Source of the DNA: DASRWT01 sp046728035
GTDB taxonomy: Bacteria; Methylomirabilota; Methylomirabilia; Rokubacteriales; CSP1-6
DNA: 48,093 nucleotides
Assembly: GCA_046728035.1 (NCBI GenBank)
Contig: JBKPDT010000160.1
Coordinates: 1 to 48,093 of the forward strand
Direction: 5' to 3'
Part shown: positions 40,074 through 48,093 of the stretch, in pieces
How positions within the stretch are numbered: the stretch's first letter is position 1
Layout of the letters: every line of letters starts with the position of its first letter
The notes under the pieces: model-generated
What the model saw: only the letters and a program-made list of their open reading frames with translations
Told to the model about the DNA's origin: nothing
Databases searched by the model: none
Position numbers and translations under genes: made by a program

Positions 40074-40903
40074 TTCCGCAGCCACTCCCAGGCGGGCAGC
40101 CACCAGCCCGTCCGACGCGACGCCGGAGGCCCGCCCAGCGCGAACATCTCGCCCAGCCGCTGCCGGAGCGCCTCCCGGTCGAGGGGGCTTTCCATGTGGC
40201 CGGCGATGGCCAGCGAGATGCGGCCGCTTTCCTCCGACACGACGAGGACGACCGCGTCCGTCTCTTCGGACAGCCCCACCGCGGCCCGGTGCCGCGTGCC
40301 CATGGCGCGCCCGAGCTGGGTGTTGCGGCTGAGGGGCAGGAAGCAGCCCGCCGCGGCGACGCGAGTGTCGCGGATGAACACCGCGCCGTCGTGGAGCGGG
40401 GAGTAGGGCAGGAAGAGGCTCACGAGGAGATCGGCCGACACGAGGGCGTCGAGCGGCACGCCCAGCTCGGCATAGTTGCGGAGGCCGGTGCTCCGTTCGA
40501 GCACGATGAGGGCGCCCATGCGCTTGGCGGCCAGGGATTCCGCGGCCTTCACGACATCGTCGATCACGTGGCCCTGCTGCTCTTGGCGCGATCCCAGCAG
40601 CGACTGGAGCAGCGGGTTCTGCCCGATCTGGGCGAGCGCCCGCCGGAACTCGGGCTGGAAGAGAACCACGAGGGCGAGCACCCACACCGACCAGAAATTC
40701 TCGAGGATCCAGCTCGTGCTGAAGAGGTCGAGGCGGCGGGCGAGGAAGGAGGCGATCATGAGGCCGCCCAGGCCCGCCAGCATCTGGACGGCCCGCGTGC
40801 CCCGGAACATCACGAGCACGCGATAGACCACCGCGGCGACGAGCAGGATGTCCAGCGCGTCGCGAAGCCGGAAGGCGTGGATCACCCCCCACACGGCGCT
40901 CAC
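40070..40903 (-). CDS. cdaA: Diadenylate cyclase CdaA
   Basis: The 277-residue protein has three N-terminal membrane helices (about 15-85) and a DAC domain with the two catalytic motifs: HDGAVFIRD near residue 170 and GTRHRAAVGLSEETDA near 200. It condenses two ATP into c-di-AMP at the membrane. The C-terminal tail after residue 240 is Pro/Arg/Trp-rich and lineage-specific. It starts at GTG 40903, overlapping the folP stop. Confidence 0.95.
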   Translation of the reverse strand: MSAVWGVIHAFRLRDALDILLVAAVVYRVLVMFRGTRAVQMLAGLGGLMIASFLARRLDLFSTSWILENFWSVWVLALVVLFQPEFRRALAQIGQNPLLQSLLGSRQEQQGHVIDDVVKAAESLAAKRMGALIVLERSTGLRNYAELGVPLDALVSADLLVSLFLPYSPLHDGAVFIRDTRVAAAGCFLPLSRNTQLGRAMGTRHRAAVGLSEETDAVVLVVSEESGRISLAIAGHMESPLDREALRQRLGEMFALGGPPASRRTGWWLPAWEWLRK

Positions 40904-41754
40904 CTGTCCGCGCGCGCGCGTTGGATGGCCTGGGCCACCCGGACGGCCTGCATGGTGGCCGCCACGTCATGGGTGCGGATCAGGTGCGCGCCCCCCAGCA
41001 CCGCCGCGGTGGCCGCGGCGAGGGAGCCCGGCAGGCGATCGGCGGGATCTTCGGCGTATGGATCGAGCGCGCCGATGAAGGACTTGCGGGAAGCGCCGAC
41101 ACAGATGGGCCGGCCCAGCGCCTGGAGCTCGGCGAGCCCGGCGAGCACCCGGCAGTCCCAGTCGTGCCAGGGCATGCCCCGTCGCCGGAAGAACCCGATC
41201 CCCGGATCCACCACGATCCGTTCCGCGTCGATCCTCGCCTGGGCGGCGAGGGTCAGGCTCTCGGCGAGGAGCTCCTGTACGGTGGCGATAGGCGAGCTCT
41301 CCTCGTGGCCACCGCGCTCAGAAGCCATCACGATGAGGCCTGCCCCCGACTCGGCGACGGCGCGGGCCAGCCCCGGGTCGGCGGTGAGACCGCGCACGTC
41401 GTTGATGATGCGAGCCCCCGCCTGGAGCGCCGTCCGCGCGGGCAGCGCGCGGCTCGTGTCGGCGGAGACGGGCACGCCGAGCTTGCCGACCAGGAGCTGG
41501 ATCGCCTCGCCCAGGCGGTCCGCCTCGCGCTCGGGCTCGATGGCGCCCTCGAGATATGGGGCGGTGGACATGGCCCCCACGTCGAGGATGGCCGCGCCCC
41601 CCGCCACCATCTCGTCGGCCGCGGCGAGCAGGGCTTCCCGGGACACCGCCACCGAGCCCGCGTAGAACGACTCGGGGCTCAGATTGAGGGCGCCGATGAC
41701 CGCGACGTCGCGCCCATCCCCCAACTCCAGCCCCGCCAGGCACGCTCGATTCAT
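40900..41754 (-). CDS. folP: Dihydropteroate synthase (diverged)
   Basis: The 284-residue TIM-barrel enzyme condenses p-aminobenzoate with dihydropterin pyrophosphate. Visible landmarks are GALNLSPESFYAGS (pterin/phosphate loop), VGAMSTAP, SADTSRALPARTALQAGA, INDVRGL, DPGIGFFRRRG, CVGASRKSFIGAL and the terminal RTHDVAATMQAVRVAQ. Several differ from the standard wording (usually GILNVTPDSFSDGG and RVHD), so this is a diverged DHPS branch, but the catalytic Asn and SRK residues remain. Thirty bases separate it from ftsH. Confidence 0.87.
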   Translation of the reverse strand: MNRACLAGLELGDGRDVAVIGALNLSPESFYAGSVAVSREALLAAADEMVAGGAAILDVGAMSTAPYLEGAIEPEREADRLGEAIQLLVGKLGVPVSADTSRALPARTALQAGARIINDVRGLTADPGLARAVAESGAGLIVMASERGGHEESSPIATVQELLAESLTLAAQARIDAERIVVDPGIGFFRRRGMPWHDWDCRVLAGLAELQALGRPICVGASRKSFIGALDPYAEDPADRLPGSLAAATAAVLGGAHLIRTHDVAATMQAVRVAQAIQRARADR

Positions 41755-41784
41755 CGCTCTGGCCGAGGTCGCGCCGCTCCAGCG

Positions 41785-43599
41785 CTAGGCCGGGGCGGGC
41801 GCCTCCTGGAAGGGTCGCGTGATCAGGATGCGGTTGATCTCCTCGCCGTCAAGGGTCTCCCGCTCGAGCAGCGCGCGCGCGAGGGCGTGCAGCTTCTCCA
41901 GGTTGGTCTCCAGCAGGTGCCGGGCCCGCGTCGCGCAGTCCGTCACGATGCGCTTGATCTCGGAGTCGATCAGGACCGCGGTGTCCTCGCTGTAGTCCTT
42001 GGGGCGGGACACCTCGCGGCCGAGGAAGATGTGCTCCTCGCCCTTGCCGAAGGTGAGGGGACCCATCTTGTCCGACATGCCCCACTCGCAGACCATCTTG
42101 CGGGCCATCTCGGTGGCCTTCTCGAGATCGTTGCCGGCGCCGGTCGTCTGCTGCTGGAAGACGAGCTCCTCGGCGGCGCGGCCGCCCAGGAGGATGGTGA
42201 TCTGGTTGATCAGGTACTCGCGCGAGTAGCTGTAGCGGTCGTCGGTGGGCAGCTGCATCGTGAGGCCGAGCGCGCGCCCGCGCGGGATGATGGTGACCTT
42301 GTGGAGCGGGTCGGCGCCGGGGAGGAGATATGCCACCAGGGCGTGCCCGCCCTCGTGATACGCGGTCGTGCGCTTCTCGGATTCGGGGATGATCATCGAC
42401 CGCCGCTCCACGCCCATGAGCACCTTGTCCTTGGCGTTTTCGAAGTCGATCATCTCGACGACCTTCTTGTCCTGCCGGGCCGCGAGGAGCGCCGCCTCGT
42501 TCACGAGGTTGGCCAGATCGGCGCCGGAGAAGCCGGAGGTCCCGCGCGCGAGCACGGTGAGCTCCACCTTGGGCGCGAGCGGAATGCGCCGGGAGTGGAC
42601 CTTGAGGATCTCCTCGCGCCCCTTGACGTCGGGCCGCGCCACCACCACCTGCCGGTCGAAGCGGCCGGGACGGAGCAGCGCGGGATCCAGCACGTCGGGC
42701 CGGTTCGTGGCCGCGATGAGGATCACGCCCTCGTTGGTCTCGAAGCCGTCCATCTCGACGAGCAGCTGGTTGAGGGTCTGCTCGCGCTCGTCGTGGCCGC
42801 CGCCCAGACCGGCCCCGCGATGCCGGCCGACCGCGTCGATCTCGTCCATGAAGATGATGCAGGGCGCGTGCTTCTTGCCCTGCTCGAAGAGGTCGCGCAC
42901 CCGCGAGGCGCCCACGCCCACGAACATCTCCACGAAGTCCGAGCCGGAGATGGAGAAGAACGGCACATTGGCCTCACCGGCGATGGCCTTGGCGAGGAGG
43001 GTCTTGCCGGTGCCGGGAGGGCCGACGAGGAGCACGCCCTTGGGGATCTTGCCCCCGAGCTTCTGGAAGCGCGGCGGATCCTTCAGGAACTCGATGATCT
43101 CGCGCAGCTCCTCCTTGGCCTCGTCCACCCCCGCGACGTCCTGGAAGGTCACCTTGTTCTGCTTCTCGGAGATGAGCCGCGCGCGCGCCTTGCCGAAGGA
43201 TAGAGCCTTGGCGCCGCCCCCCTGCATCTGCCGCATGAAGAAGATCCAGACGCCGATGAAGAGGAGCATGGGGACCCACTGCAGGAAGATCGCGAAGTAG
43301 GACGGATTACCGTCCACCGGCTTGACGATGATGCGGACGCCGCGGTCCTTGAGGACCTTGACGAGGTCCGGGTAGTCCGCGGTCATGGTCCGGAAGGACT
43401 CGCCGTTGGCGAGCTTGCCACTCACCGAGGTGCCCCGCAGCGTGACCTCGCGCACCTCGCCCGTCTCGACTTTCTTGAGGAAGTCCGAGAAGACGATCTC
43501 GTCTCGCGGCGACTCCTTCGCCTGGAAGAGGTTGAACAGGAGGATGACGATGAGCCCGATCACCATCCAGAGGGCGAGGTTCTTGTAGAAGGGGTTCAT
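41785..43599 (-). CDS. ftsH: ATP-dependent zinc metalloprotease FtsH
   Basis: The product is 604 residues from ATG 43599 (MNPFYKNLALWMVI). Two membrane helices (10-27 and about 107-127) flank a periplasmic domain. The AAA+ module has Walker A GPPGTGKT, Walker B CIIFMDEIDAVGR and the second-region-of-homology RPGRFDRQ. The peptidase domain has the zinc site HEGGH near residue 420. It degrades membrane and short-lived cytosolic proteins. An in-frame ATG seven codons upstream (43620) is possible but lies inside the probable promoter. Confidence 0.97.
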   Translation of the reverse strand: MNPFYKNLALWMVIGLIVILLFNLFQAKESPRDEIVFSDFLKKVETGEVREVTLRGTSVSGKLANGESFRTMTADYPDLVKVLKDRGVRIIVKPVDGNPSYFAIFLQWVPMLLFIGVWIFFMRQMQGGGAKALSFGKARARLISEKQNKVTFQDVAGVDEAKEELREIIEFLKDPPRFQKLGGKIPKGVLLVGPPGTGKTLLAKAIAGEANVPFFSISGSDFVEMFVGVGASRVRDLFEQGKKHAPCIIFMDEIDAVGRHRGAGLGGGHDEREQTLNQLLVEMDGFETNEGVILIAATNRPDVLDPALLRPGRFDRQVVVARPDVKGREEILKVHSRRIPLAPKVELTVLARGTSGFSGADLANLVNEAALLAARQDKKVVEMIDFENAKDKVLMGVERRSMIIPESEKRTTAYHEGGHALVAYLLPGADPLHKVTIIPRGRALGLTMQLPTDDRYSYSREYLINQITILLGGRAAEELVFQQQTTGAGNDLEKATEMARKMVCEWGMSDKMGPLTFGKGEEHIFLGREVSRPKDYSEDTAVLIDSEIKRIVTDCATRARHLLETNLEKLHALARALLERETLDGEEINRILITRPFQEAPAPA

Positions 43600-43608
43600 G
43601 GCGAAAAA

Positions 43609-43614
43609 AGTATA
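43609..43614 (-). promoter_or_regulatory. Candidate -10 element before ftsH
   Basis: Minus-strand TATACT lies about ten bases before ATG 43599, followed by a T-run, in an otherwise GC-rich 81-base gap. No good -35 is visible at 16-18 bases (only a weak TTGCCT at 14). If used, the ftsH transcript would have almost no leader. Confidence 0.35.
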
Positions 43615-43680
43615 ACACACGGCGCGATAGGCAACATCCGGGGACCGCCGACGACCCCGCGGTCTGCCCCTTGCGGCCGC

Positions 43681-44208
43681 CTATCCCTCGAGCACGTGGA
43701 TGTCGGGGAGACCCCGGTAGGCGCCGTCCACGTCGAAGCCGTAGCCCACCACGAAGTGGTCCGGAATGACGAATCCCACATAGTCCACGGACACGTCCAC
43801 GACGCGGCGCTCGACCTTGTCCAGCAGGGCGCAGACCCCCACGCTCCGCGGGCGGCGGGTGGCGAAGTTCCGCCGGAGGTAGTCGAGGGTGCGCCCGGAG
43901 TCCACCACGTCCTCCACGATCAGCACGTCGCGCCCCTCGATGGAGAGGGACAGGTCCGAGGTGAGGCGGACGATGCCCGAGGATTTCACCTGGCCGCCAT
44001 AGGAGCCCACCCCCATGAAGTCGATGGCGATGGGCACCGGGATGGCGCGGACGAGGTCGGCCAGGAAGATCGCCGCCCCCTTGAGCACGCCCACCAGCAG
44101 CGGGGTACGCCCCGCGTACTCACGCCCGATGGCGCGCCCCAGCTCTCCCACGCGCGCGGCGATGTCCTCGCGGGAGATCAGGACCCGACCGGGATGGCTC
44201 TCCGCCAT
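43681..44208 (-). CDS. hpt: Hypoxanthine phosphoribosyltransferase
   Basis: The 175-residue protein has LLVGVLKGAAIFLADL, the active-site GVGSYGG loop, the PRPP-binding LIVEDVVDSGRTLDYL near residues 95-110, and VGFVIPDHFVVGYGFD at the purine-binding end. It salvages hypoxanthine/guanine with PRPP. It stands 81 bases before ftsH, as in many bacteria where tilS-hpt-ftsH cluster; tilS is not present here. Confidence 0.95.
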   Translation of the reverse strand: MAESHPGRVLISREDIAARVGELGRAIGREYAGRTPLLVGVLKGAAIFLADLVRAIPVPIAIDFMGVGSYGGQVKSSGIVRLTSDLSLSIEGRDVLIVEDVVDSGRTLDYLRRNFATRRPRSVGVCALLDKVERRVVDVSVDYVGFVIPDHFVVGYGFDVDGAYRGLPDIHVLEG

Positions 44209-44222
44209 GGCGCCCCGGACGA

Positions 44223-44891
44223 TCAGTTGGCGGTGACGAGGGTCGCCACGGGGAGGCGCGCGCGGACCTGCTGTGCCAGCTGCTCGGCCTCTCCGCGCGA
44301 GCGCGCCCCGCCCACGCGCACGCGATACCGCGACTGGCCGTCGTCGAGCGCGATGGTCGAGAGGACGGCGGGAAAGCCGGCCTCGGCGAGCCGCTTCTGC
44401 ACGTCATCGGCTTGCTGCCGGCTGCGGAACGCCCCCACCTGGACGCTCCAACCGGGCGCGGCCCCGAGGCTCGCGGCGCTCGCCCCGGTGGACGGTGGCA
44501 TCCCTGCCGCGGGGGTGACCGGCGCGAGGGGAGCGGTCGGCGCCGGCCCTGCGACGGGGCTCCCGGTCGAAGCCGGCTGGGGCCGGGACTTGTCCTCCGC
44601 GCGCCCGCGGCCGGACTGACCCGTCGGCGCCAGCGGCGCGGTCAGCGTCTGATAGAAGGTCAGCTTTTCCTGGATCTCGCGGGGCCGCTCCGCATTGCTC
44701 TCGCCGAGCCCGCGGCGGCTGAGCGCCGCCGGCTTCTTCGCCGCCTCCGCCGCCACCCCCGGGGGCTGGCGCGTGCCCCATTGCCGGCCCACGAGCACGC
44801 CCAGGGTGAAGGTCAGGGTCAGGATCACCAGGGCGGCCAGGACCAGGCCGAGCCGCTGAAAGAGCCCACCACCGCTTCGTTCGCGTTTCAT
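44223..44891 (-). CDS. SPOR-domain membrane protein
   Basis: The 222-residue protein has one membrane helix (about 15-35), a long Pro/Ala/Ser-rich periplasmic linker, and a C-terminal SPOR domain (about 147-222: GWSVQVGAFRSRQQADDVQ and YRVRVGGARSRGEAEQLAQQ). SPOR domains bind denuded septal peptidoglycan, so a cell-division role is likely. ATG 44891 overlaps the argS stop by four bases. Confidence 0.88.
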   Translation of the reverse strand: MKRERSGGGLFQRLGLVLAALVILTLTFTLGVLVGRQWGTRQPPGVAAEAAKKPAALSRRGLGESNAERPREIQEKLTFYQTLTAPLAPTGQSGRGRAEDKSRPQPASTGSPVAGPAPTAPLAPVTPAAGMPPSTGASAASLGAAPGWSVQVGAFRSRQQADDVQKRLAEAGFPAVLSTIALDDGQSRYRVRVGGARSRGEAEQLAQQVRARLPVATLVTAN

Positions 44892-46624
44892 GCTTGTCTC
44901 TCCATGCTGTCGGGAGCGGACACGCCGAGGAGCCCCAGGCCGTTCCGGATCACCTGCCCCACCGCCGCGGCGAGCCCCAGCCGGGCCAGGGTCCCCGGCT
45001 GGTCGTCGGTGATGATCCGGTGCGCCTTGTAGTACGGGTGGAACTCTCCCGCGAGCTCGGTGAGGTAGTAGGCGAGGCGATGCGGCTCTCGCGCGCGCGC
45101 GGCCGCCGTGACCACCTCGCTGAACTGGATCACGCGCTTGATGAGCGTCTGCTCTTCCGGCCGATCGAGGGATGAGAAGTCCACCGTCCCCCAGTCCGGC
45201 ACCTCGATCCCCTGCTGCGCCGCCGTCCGGAATAGGCTCATCACGCGGGCGTGGGCGTACTGCACGTAAAAGACCGGGTTGTCGGCGCTCTGGCGGGTCG
45301 CCATCGCGAGGTCGAACTCCAGCGGGCTGTCGTGCCGCCGGGTGAGGAAGGTGAAGCGGGCGGCGTCGCGTCCCACCTCCTCGAGCAGCTCCTCCATGAG
45401 GACGAACTCGCCCCGCCGCTTGGACATCCGCACCGGCTGGCCGTCGCGCAGGAGGGTCACGAGCTGGACGATGAGGATGTCGAGGGCCTCATCGGGGTGC
45501 CCCAGCGCCCGCGTGGCGGCGCGGAGGCGCCCGATATAGCCGTGGTGGTCGGGCCCGAAGAAGTCGATCACGTGATCGACATCGGCGAACTTGGTGAAGT
45601 GGTGGAAGCCGATGTCCACCGCGAAGTAGGTGAGCTCGCCGTCCGATTTCCGCAGCACGCGGTCCTTGTCGTCGCCGAGCGCGGTCGAGCGGAGCCAGAG
45701 CGCGCCGTCCTGCTCGTAGGTGTGTCCCCCCGCGGTCAGCAGCGCGATGGCCCGCTCGGGCAGGCCCGCCGCGCGCACGTCGCGCCCCTCGTGCACCCAG
45801 CGATCCACCTGGGTGCCGTACTCCTCCAGCACGGCGCGGTGGCCCGCCACCATGGCCGCGACCGCCTCGCGGCCGAGCAGATCGCGGCGCTCGGCCTCGG
45901 GCCGCGCGAGGATGGCGCGAACACCCGCCGGATCGCGCGCGAGCCAGGCGTCCGCCAGCTCCACGAGGTACTCGCCGGGATAGCCGCCGTCCGGCAGCTC
46001 GGCGGCCTCGCCGAGGGCCTGCCGAAGGCGCGCCTCCACCGACGCGGCGAGGGCCTGGAACTGATTGCCCGCGTCGTTGACGTAGTACTCGGACTCGACG
46101 GTCGCGCCCTGGTATCGGAGGATCCGCGCGAGGGCGTCGCCCACCGCGGCCGCGCGCGCGCTGACGATCACGAGCGGGCCCGTCGGGTTGGCGGAGACGA
46201 ACTCGAGCCGGTAGCGACGGCCCGCCGCCGCCTGGCTTGCCCCGTATCGCGCGCCCGCGGCGAGCACGCCGCGGAGCTGCGCGGAGACGGAGTCGCGCGC
46301 GAGGACCACGTTGATGAACCCCGGCCCGGCCGCTTCCGCGGTCGCCACTTCGGGCAGCGACTCCATCTCGGCGGCAATGAGGGCCGCCACGCTCTGGACG
46401 TCGAGGCCGTGCTCCTTGGCATAGCCCATGGCCGAGGGCGTCGCGTAGCTGTACGTCGCCTGTCCCGCGCCGCGTGGCACCTGCCAGACGATGGACTTGG
46501 GCTCCGGCATGTCCTTGCGGGCGAGCGCCCGGCGAAACGCGTCCGTGAGCACATCCGTGATCTTCAGCGTGGGATCTCCCGTGGCCCGGACGAACGCCTC
46601 GCCCAGACGAGAAACGCCGCGCAT
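44888..46624 (-). CDS. argS: Arginyl-tRNA synthetase with replaced HIGH signature
   Basis: The product is 578 residues from ATG 46624. Order: ArgRS N-terminal additional domain (residues 20-115, ending GPGFINVVL), the catalytic core with EFVSANPTGPL, YYVNDAGNQ and DFFGPDHHGYIGRL, the KMSKS-type VRMSKRRGEFV, and a C-terminal DALR anticodon-binding domain ending in GLGLLGV. In ArgRS the NPTGPL is normally followed by HVGHGRG; here residues 152-158 read VIVSARA, equal length, so both signature histidines are absent. The rest of the protein is well conserved, so it is not a decaying gene. The frame is open upstream, but similarity begins at this ATG. Confidence 0.93.
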   Translation of the reverse strand: MRGVSRLGEAFVRATGDPTLKITDVLTDAFRRALARKDMPEPKSIVWQVPRGAGQATYSYATPSAMGYAKEHGLDVQSVAALIAAEMESLPEVATAEAAGPGFINVVLARDSVSAQLRGVLAAGARYGASQAAAGRRYRLEFVSANPTGPLVIVSARAAAVGDALARILRYQGATVESEYYVNDAGNQFQALAASVEARLRQALGEAAELPDGGYPGEYLVELADAWLARDPAGVRAILARPEAERRDLLGREAVAAMVAGHRAVLEEYGTQVDRWVHEGRDVRAAGLPERAIALLTAGGHTYEQDGALWLRSTALGDDKDRVLRKSDGELTYFAVDIGFHHFTKFADVDHVIDFFGPDHHGYIGRLRAATRALGHPDEALDILIVQLVTLLRDGQPVRMSKRRGEFVLMEELLEEVGRDAARFTFLTRRHDSPLEFDLAMATRQSADNPVFYVQYAHARVMSLFRTAAQQGIEVPDWGTVDFSSLDRPEEQTLIKRVIQFSEVVTAAARAREPHRLAYYLTELAGEFHPYYKAHRIITDDQPGTLARLGLAAAVGQVIRNGLGLLGVSAPDSMERQA

Positions 46625-46683
46625 GGCGGCGATGGAAAATGATACCTCCCCGCGCAAATCTGCACGAAGGTATTTCGGTTGAA

Positions 46684-48093
46684 TCAGCGTCTGAGGAGCC
46701 GGCGGAAGACCTTCGATCCGACGGCTTCTTCGAGCGCATCGGCGACCCGGTCGTAGGCCGCCTCGCGGAGCGCCCGGTGGTCCGCCGCGCCGCTCGCGGC
46801 CGGGGAGGCGCCCGCCCAGGTCAGCACGTGGCGTCGCGAGGCGCCCGACTCGAAGAGGCCGTGGACGTACAGTCCCCAGACGCGCCCGCCCGGCACCGCC
46901 GACCCTACCGTGCGCCCCTCGGCCTGCACGAGGCCACGGGCGGGCATTGCGACATCGGTCCGGCCCGCGTGGAGCTCGTAGCCGTCGAATTCGGGCCCGT
47001 CGGGCAGCCATCGCGCGCGCACGCGTCGGGTGATCTTGGGTGCGCAAAGGCGTGTGCGCACTGGGAGGAGCCCGAGCCCCGGCGATGCGCCGCCGCTTTC
47101 GAGGTGTTCGGGGTCCTCGATGCGCTCGCCCAGCATCTGATAGCCCCCGCAGATGCCCAGCACGGCGCCGCCGCGCGCGGCGTGGGCGAGGATCGCGGAG
47201 GCGAATCCCGCGGCGACGAGGTGGCGCAGATCCGCCAGGCTGTCCTTGGATCCGGGCAGGACGACGAGATCGGCACCGGCCAACGCCGCGGGGGTATCCG
47301 CGTAGCGCACTGCCACGCCGGGCTCCGACTCGAGGGGCGCCAGATCCGTGAAGTTGGCGATGCACGGGAGCCGGACGACCGAGACTCTCAGGGACGCCGG
47401 GCGTGGCGGCCCGACGCGCGGGCCCTCGAGCGCGACGGTGTCTTCCTCCGGCAAGTCGAGGCCCGGGAGGAGAGGCACGACGCCCAGCACCGCCCGCCGC
47501 GTGCGGCGGCGAAGGTCGGCACACGCTGAACCCAGCAATGAGGGATCACCGCGGAACTTGTTGAGAATGAAGCCTGAAACGAGACGGCGATCATGCGGAG
47601 GCAAGAGCGCCACGGTCCCCACGAGGCTCGCGAACACCCCGCCACGATCGATGTCGCCGACGATGAGGACGCGCGCCTGGGCGAGCCGCGCCACGCGCAT
47701 GTTGGCCAGGTCCCATCGCCTGAGATTGGGCTCGGCGGGATTCCCCGCCCCCTCGATCACCATGACGTCGGCCTCGCGCGCGAGCCGGGCATAACTGGCC
47801 GCAATGGAGGGCCAGAGGGCGGGCCCGAGCCGATGGTAGGCCCGCGCGTCCACGGTGGCGACGGTTCGGCCGAGCCGGATCACCTGGCTCCGGTTGCCGG
47901 ACTCCGGCTTGAGGAGCACCGGATTCATCTCGATTCGCGGCGCGACGCGCGCCGCCTCCGCCTGCATGACCTGCGCCCAGCCCATCTCCCCGCCGTCCGC
48001 CGTCACATGGGCGTTGTTCGACATGTTTTGCGACTTGAACGGCCGCACGCGCAGGCCCGCCCGGGCGAGGAGCCGGCACAGACCGGCGGCGAG
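46684..48093 (-). CDS. cobQ: Cobyric acid synthase CobQ (N-terminus outside window)
   Basis: The frame is open to the window edge; 470 codons including stop are visible. The N-terminal dethiobiotin-synthetase-like ATPase half has RPFKSQNMSNNAHV, EMGWAQ, VIEGAGNPAEPNL and VGDIDRGGVFASLVG. The C-terminal class I glutamine amidotransferase half has VVLPGSKDS, GICGGYQMLG with the catalytic Cys, and the final WGLYVHGLFES with His. It amidates four side chains of adenosylcobyrinate diamide in B12 synthesis. The first few residues, with the P-loop, and any cobalamin riboswitch lie outside. Confidence 0.94.
   Translation of the reverse strand, partial: LAAGLCRLLARAGLRVRPFKSQNMSNNAHVTADGGEMGWAQVMQAEAARVAPRIEMNPVLLKPESGNRSQVIRLGRTVATVDARAYHRLGPALWPSIAASYARLAREADVMVIEGAGNPAEPNLRRWDLANMRVARLAQARVLIVGDIDRGGVFASLVGTVALLPPHDRRLVSGFILNKFRGDPSLLGSACADLRRRTRRAVLGVVPLLPGLDLPEEDTVALEGPRVGPPRPASLRVSVVRLPCIANFTDLAPLESEPGVAVRYADTPAALAGADLVVLPGSKDSLADLRHLVAAGFASAILAHAARGGAVLGICGGYQMLGERIEDPEHLESGGASPGLGLLPVRTRLCAPKITRRVRARWLPDGPEFDGYELHAGRTDVAMPARGLVQAEGRTVGSAVPGGRVWGLYVHGLFESGASRRHVLTWAGASPAASGAADHRALREAAYDRVADALEEAVGSKVFRRLLRR

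Noticed and set aside
40921..43203. A plus-strand open frame of about 760 codons opposite folP and ftsH
   Set aside because: Both minus-strand genes are unmistakable; the plus frame is a compositional shadow.
1..48093. CRISPR arrays, insertion sequences, prophage or toxin-antitoxin modules
   Set aside because: No regularly spaced repeats, transposase, integrase or recognisable toxin-antitoxin pair was seen on either strand.

Overview
This is a very GC-rich, densely coded bacterial chromosome segment. Many start codons are GTG, and ATGA/GTGA four-base overlaps join most neighbouring genes. The combination of an exosortase/PEP-CTERM locus, a c-di-AMP cyclase pair, FtsH and a high-GC Gram-negative-type envelope gene set suggests an environmental lineage such as Rokubacteria/Methylomirabilota (NC10) or a deltaproteobacterial relative. 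That placement is inference from gene content only; there is no rRNA in the window.

Region 1 (1-17858, + strand) is one long, tightly overlapping exosortase/exopolysaccharide operon. In order it has the end of an asparagine-synthase-type amidotransferase, a SAM methyltransferase, two tandem asparagine-synthase-like proteins without the glutaminase cysteine, two GT4 glycosyltransferases (the first of the exosortase-associated Daro_2409 type), an alpha/alpha-toroid protein, a CapK/PaaK-like adenylating enzyme, an ATP-grasp ligase, a PHP phosphoesterase-like protein and a FemAB/GNAT-like transferase. It ends with the regulatory and sorting core: PrsK histidine kinase, exosortase, EpsI and PrsR sigma-54 activator.

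Region 2 (17899-30490) holds a minus-strand group made of a haem-oxygenase-like diiron protein, an unusual Mur-ligase/peptidyl-tRNA-hydrolase fusion and a secreted beta-helix protein. A divergent plus-strand gene encodes an SGNH esterase with a PEP-CTERM-like tail, a probable exosortase substrate. A second minus-strand operon follows: prsT TPR lipoprotein, FtsX-type permease, ABC ATPase, HlyD-type adaptor and an exosortase-associated acyltransferase. Together regions 1 and 2 look like a complete make-export-sort-regulate system for a surface polymer and its anchored proteins, with an unusual amount of amide-bond chemistry.

Region 3 (30491-33401) is a looser patch. It has a palindrome upstream of prsT, a patatin-like remnant, a 41-residue membrane microprotein, a DUF1801 gene broken by an in-frame TGA, tRNA-Val(CAC) with a good promoter, a class-2-like dihydroorotate dehydrogenase, tandem DnaA-box-like repeats and an 80-residue orphan gene.

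Region 4 (33387-48093, - strand) is a housekeeping run. In transcription order it is cobQ (5' part outside the window), argS, a SPOR protein, hpt, ftsH, folP, cdaA, cdaR, glmM, acpS, nnr, tsaE, a VanZ-like gene, radC and a VOC gene. The argS product is odd: the HVGH (HIGH-type) signature is replaced.

The best candidates for something undescribed are the Mur ligase-Pth fusion and its setting among amide-forming enzymes of an exosortase locus, and the ArgRS variant.
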